From NCBI GenBank assembly GCA_028386065.3, contig JAKUCV010002511.1, positions 126,737 through 190,736 on the forward strand: 64,000 nt of DNA. Direction: 5' to 3'. Positions 63,802 through 64,000 of the stretch are shown here, piece by piece; within the stretch, counting starts at the first letter, position 1; each line of letters starts with the position of its first letter. A program made the translations under genes and the position numbers. The notes beneath the pieces were generated by a model. That model had not been told where the DNA came from and made no database searches. It saw nothing but the letters and a program-made list of their open reading frames with translations. Source of the stretch: Turnera subulata. Lineage: Eukaryota; Streptophyta; Magnoliopsida; Malpighiales; Passifloraceae.

Positions 63802-64000
63802 TGTAACAGCCCGGGTAAAATTTATGTTTTTACCGGGACTGTAAAAGGACTTGTACAATAATTTATCATATGGAAATAAACTTTGGAAATTATTTCAAGG
63901 AAAACCGAGCAACGGATTCCGATTCCGAGTTGCACTCCACATCCCGGATATTCTTGCGGAATTTCCGTGACGAGTTGGAATTTTCTGAAATAGACAAAAG
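63802..64000 (+). mobile_element. LTR start, same family as the solo LTR, cut by window end
   Basis: Begins TGTAACAGCCCGGGTAAAA and shares TTTTTACCGGGACTGTAAAA with the first 50 bases of the solo LTR at 32166 (minus). It continues past the window, so a full element or a solo LTR may follow. Confidence 0.82.

Noticed and set aside
63802..64000. Partner LTR of the solo LTR at 29126-32166
   Set aside because: It lies in the opposite orientation, more than 30 kb away beyond host genes, and the solo LTR has its own perfect TSD.

Overview
The window is nuclear DNA from a flowering plant, most likely a eudicot. The evidence is intron-split genes with plant-typical products (cucumisin-like subtilases, a REPRESSOR OF SILENCING 3-like RRM protein, a nodulin-like/NFD4-type transporter, a SABATH methyltransferase, a D14/KAI2-type hydrolase relic) and a large load of plant retroelements (Cassandra, LINE, Ty1/copia, LARD, a tRNA-type SINE). 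Genus cannot be fixed from the sequence.

Layout. 0.4-7.5 kb: a decayed LINE (ORF2 linker, RT, zf-RVT, RNase H) split twice. A tandem three-LTR Cassandra array with 5S-rRNA-like LTRs lies at 0.8-2.4 kb, and a 1.95-kb non-autonomous LTR element (element 1) with a perfect 5-bp TSD lies at 3.9-5.8 kb. 7.7-21.0 kb: two tandem, apparently intact ten-exon subtilase genes on the minus strand (731 and 735 aa) in a duplicated unit of about 4.5 kb. Between the copies sit a second non-autonomous LTR element (element 2, 12.5-14.9 kb) and copia 3' remnants. Elements 1 and 2 carry homologous ORFs whose start looks like a plant DEK_C domain. 21.7-25.0 kb: a short TIR element, a gag relic, and a long-TIR element with a genic His/Ser-rich core (Pack-MULE-like), one arm of which is split by another TIR insertion. 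25.1-39.6 kb: a dead hAT transposase gene on the minus strand, split by a 10.55-kb LARD-like LTR element with TSD GTTAT. Inside the LARD is a 3.04-kb solo LTR with TSD TTTCT, and ahead of its 3' LTR about 39 short GGGCA-TAGC-TGCCC hairpins.

41.4-42.0 kb holds a 189-bp tandem repeat. 44.05-46.68 kb is the ROS3-like gene (four exons, 767 aa) with an in-frame acidic repeat; 47.2-49.1 kb is a single-exon 614-aa NFD4/nodulin-like MFS transporter; 51.7-53.6 kb is a SABATH methyltransferase gene carrying one frameshift. 55.4-59.6 kb is a minus-strand copia relic invaded by a plus-strand copia 3' end. 60.5 kb is a SINE with A and B boxes and TSDs; 62.3-63.0 kb is a D14/KAI2-like pseudogene lacking its nucleophile elbow; the window ends inside an LTR of the same family as the solo LTR.

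The host genes do not form a pathway; they are islands in nested transposons. All splice models were made by eye from reading frame and consensus sites. Boundaries without TSDs are approximate.
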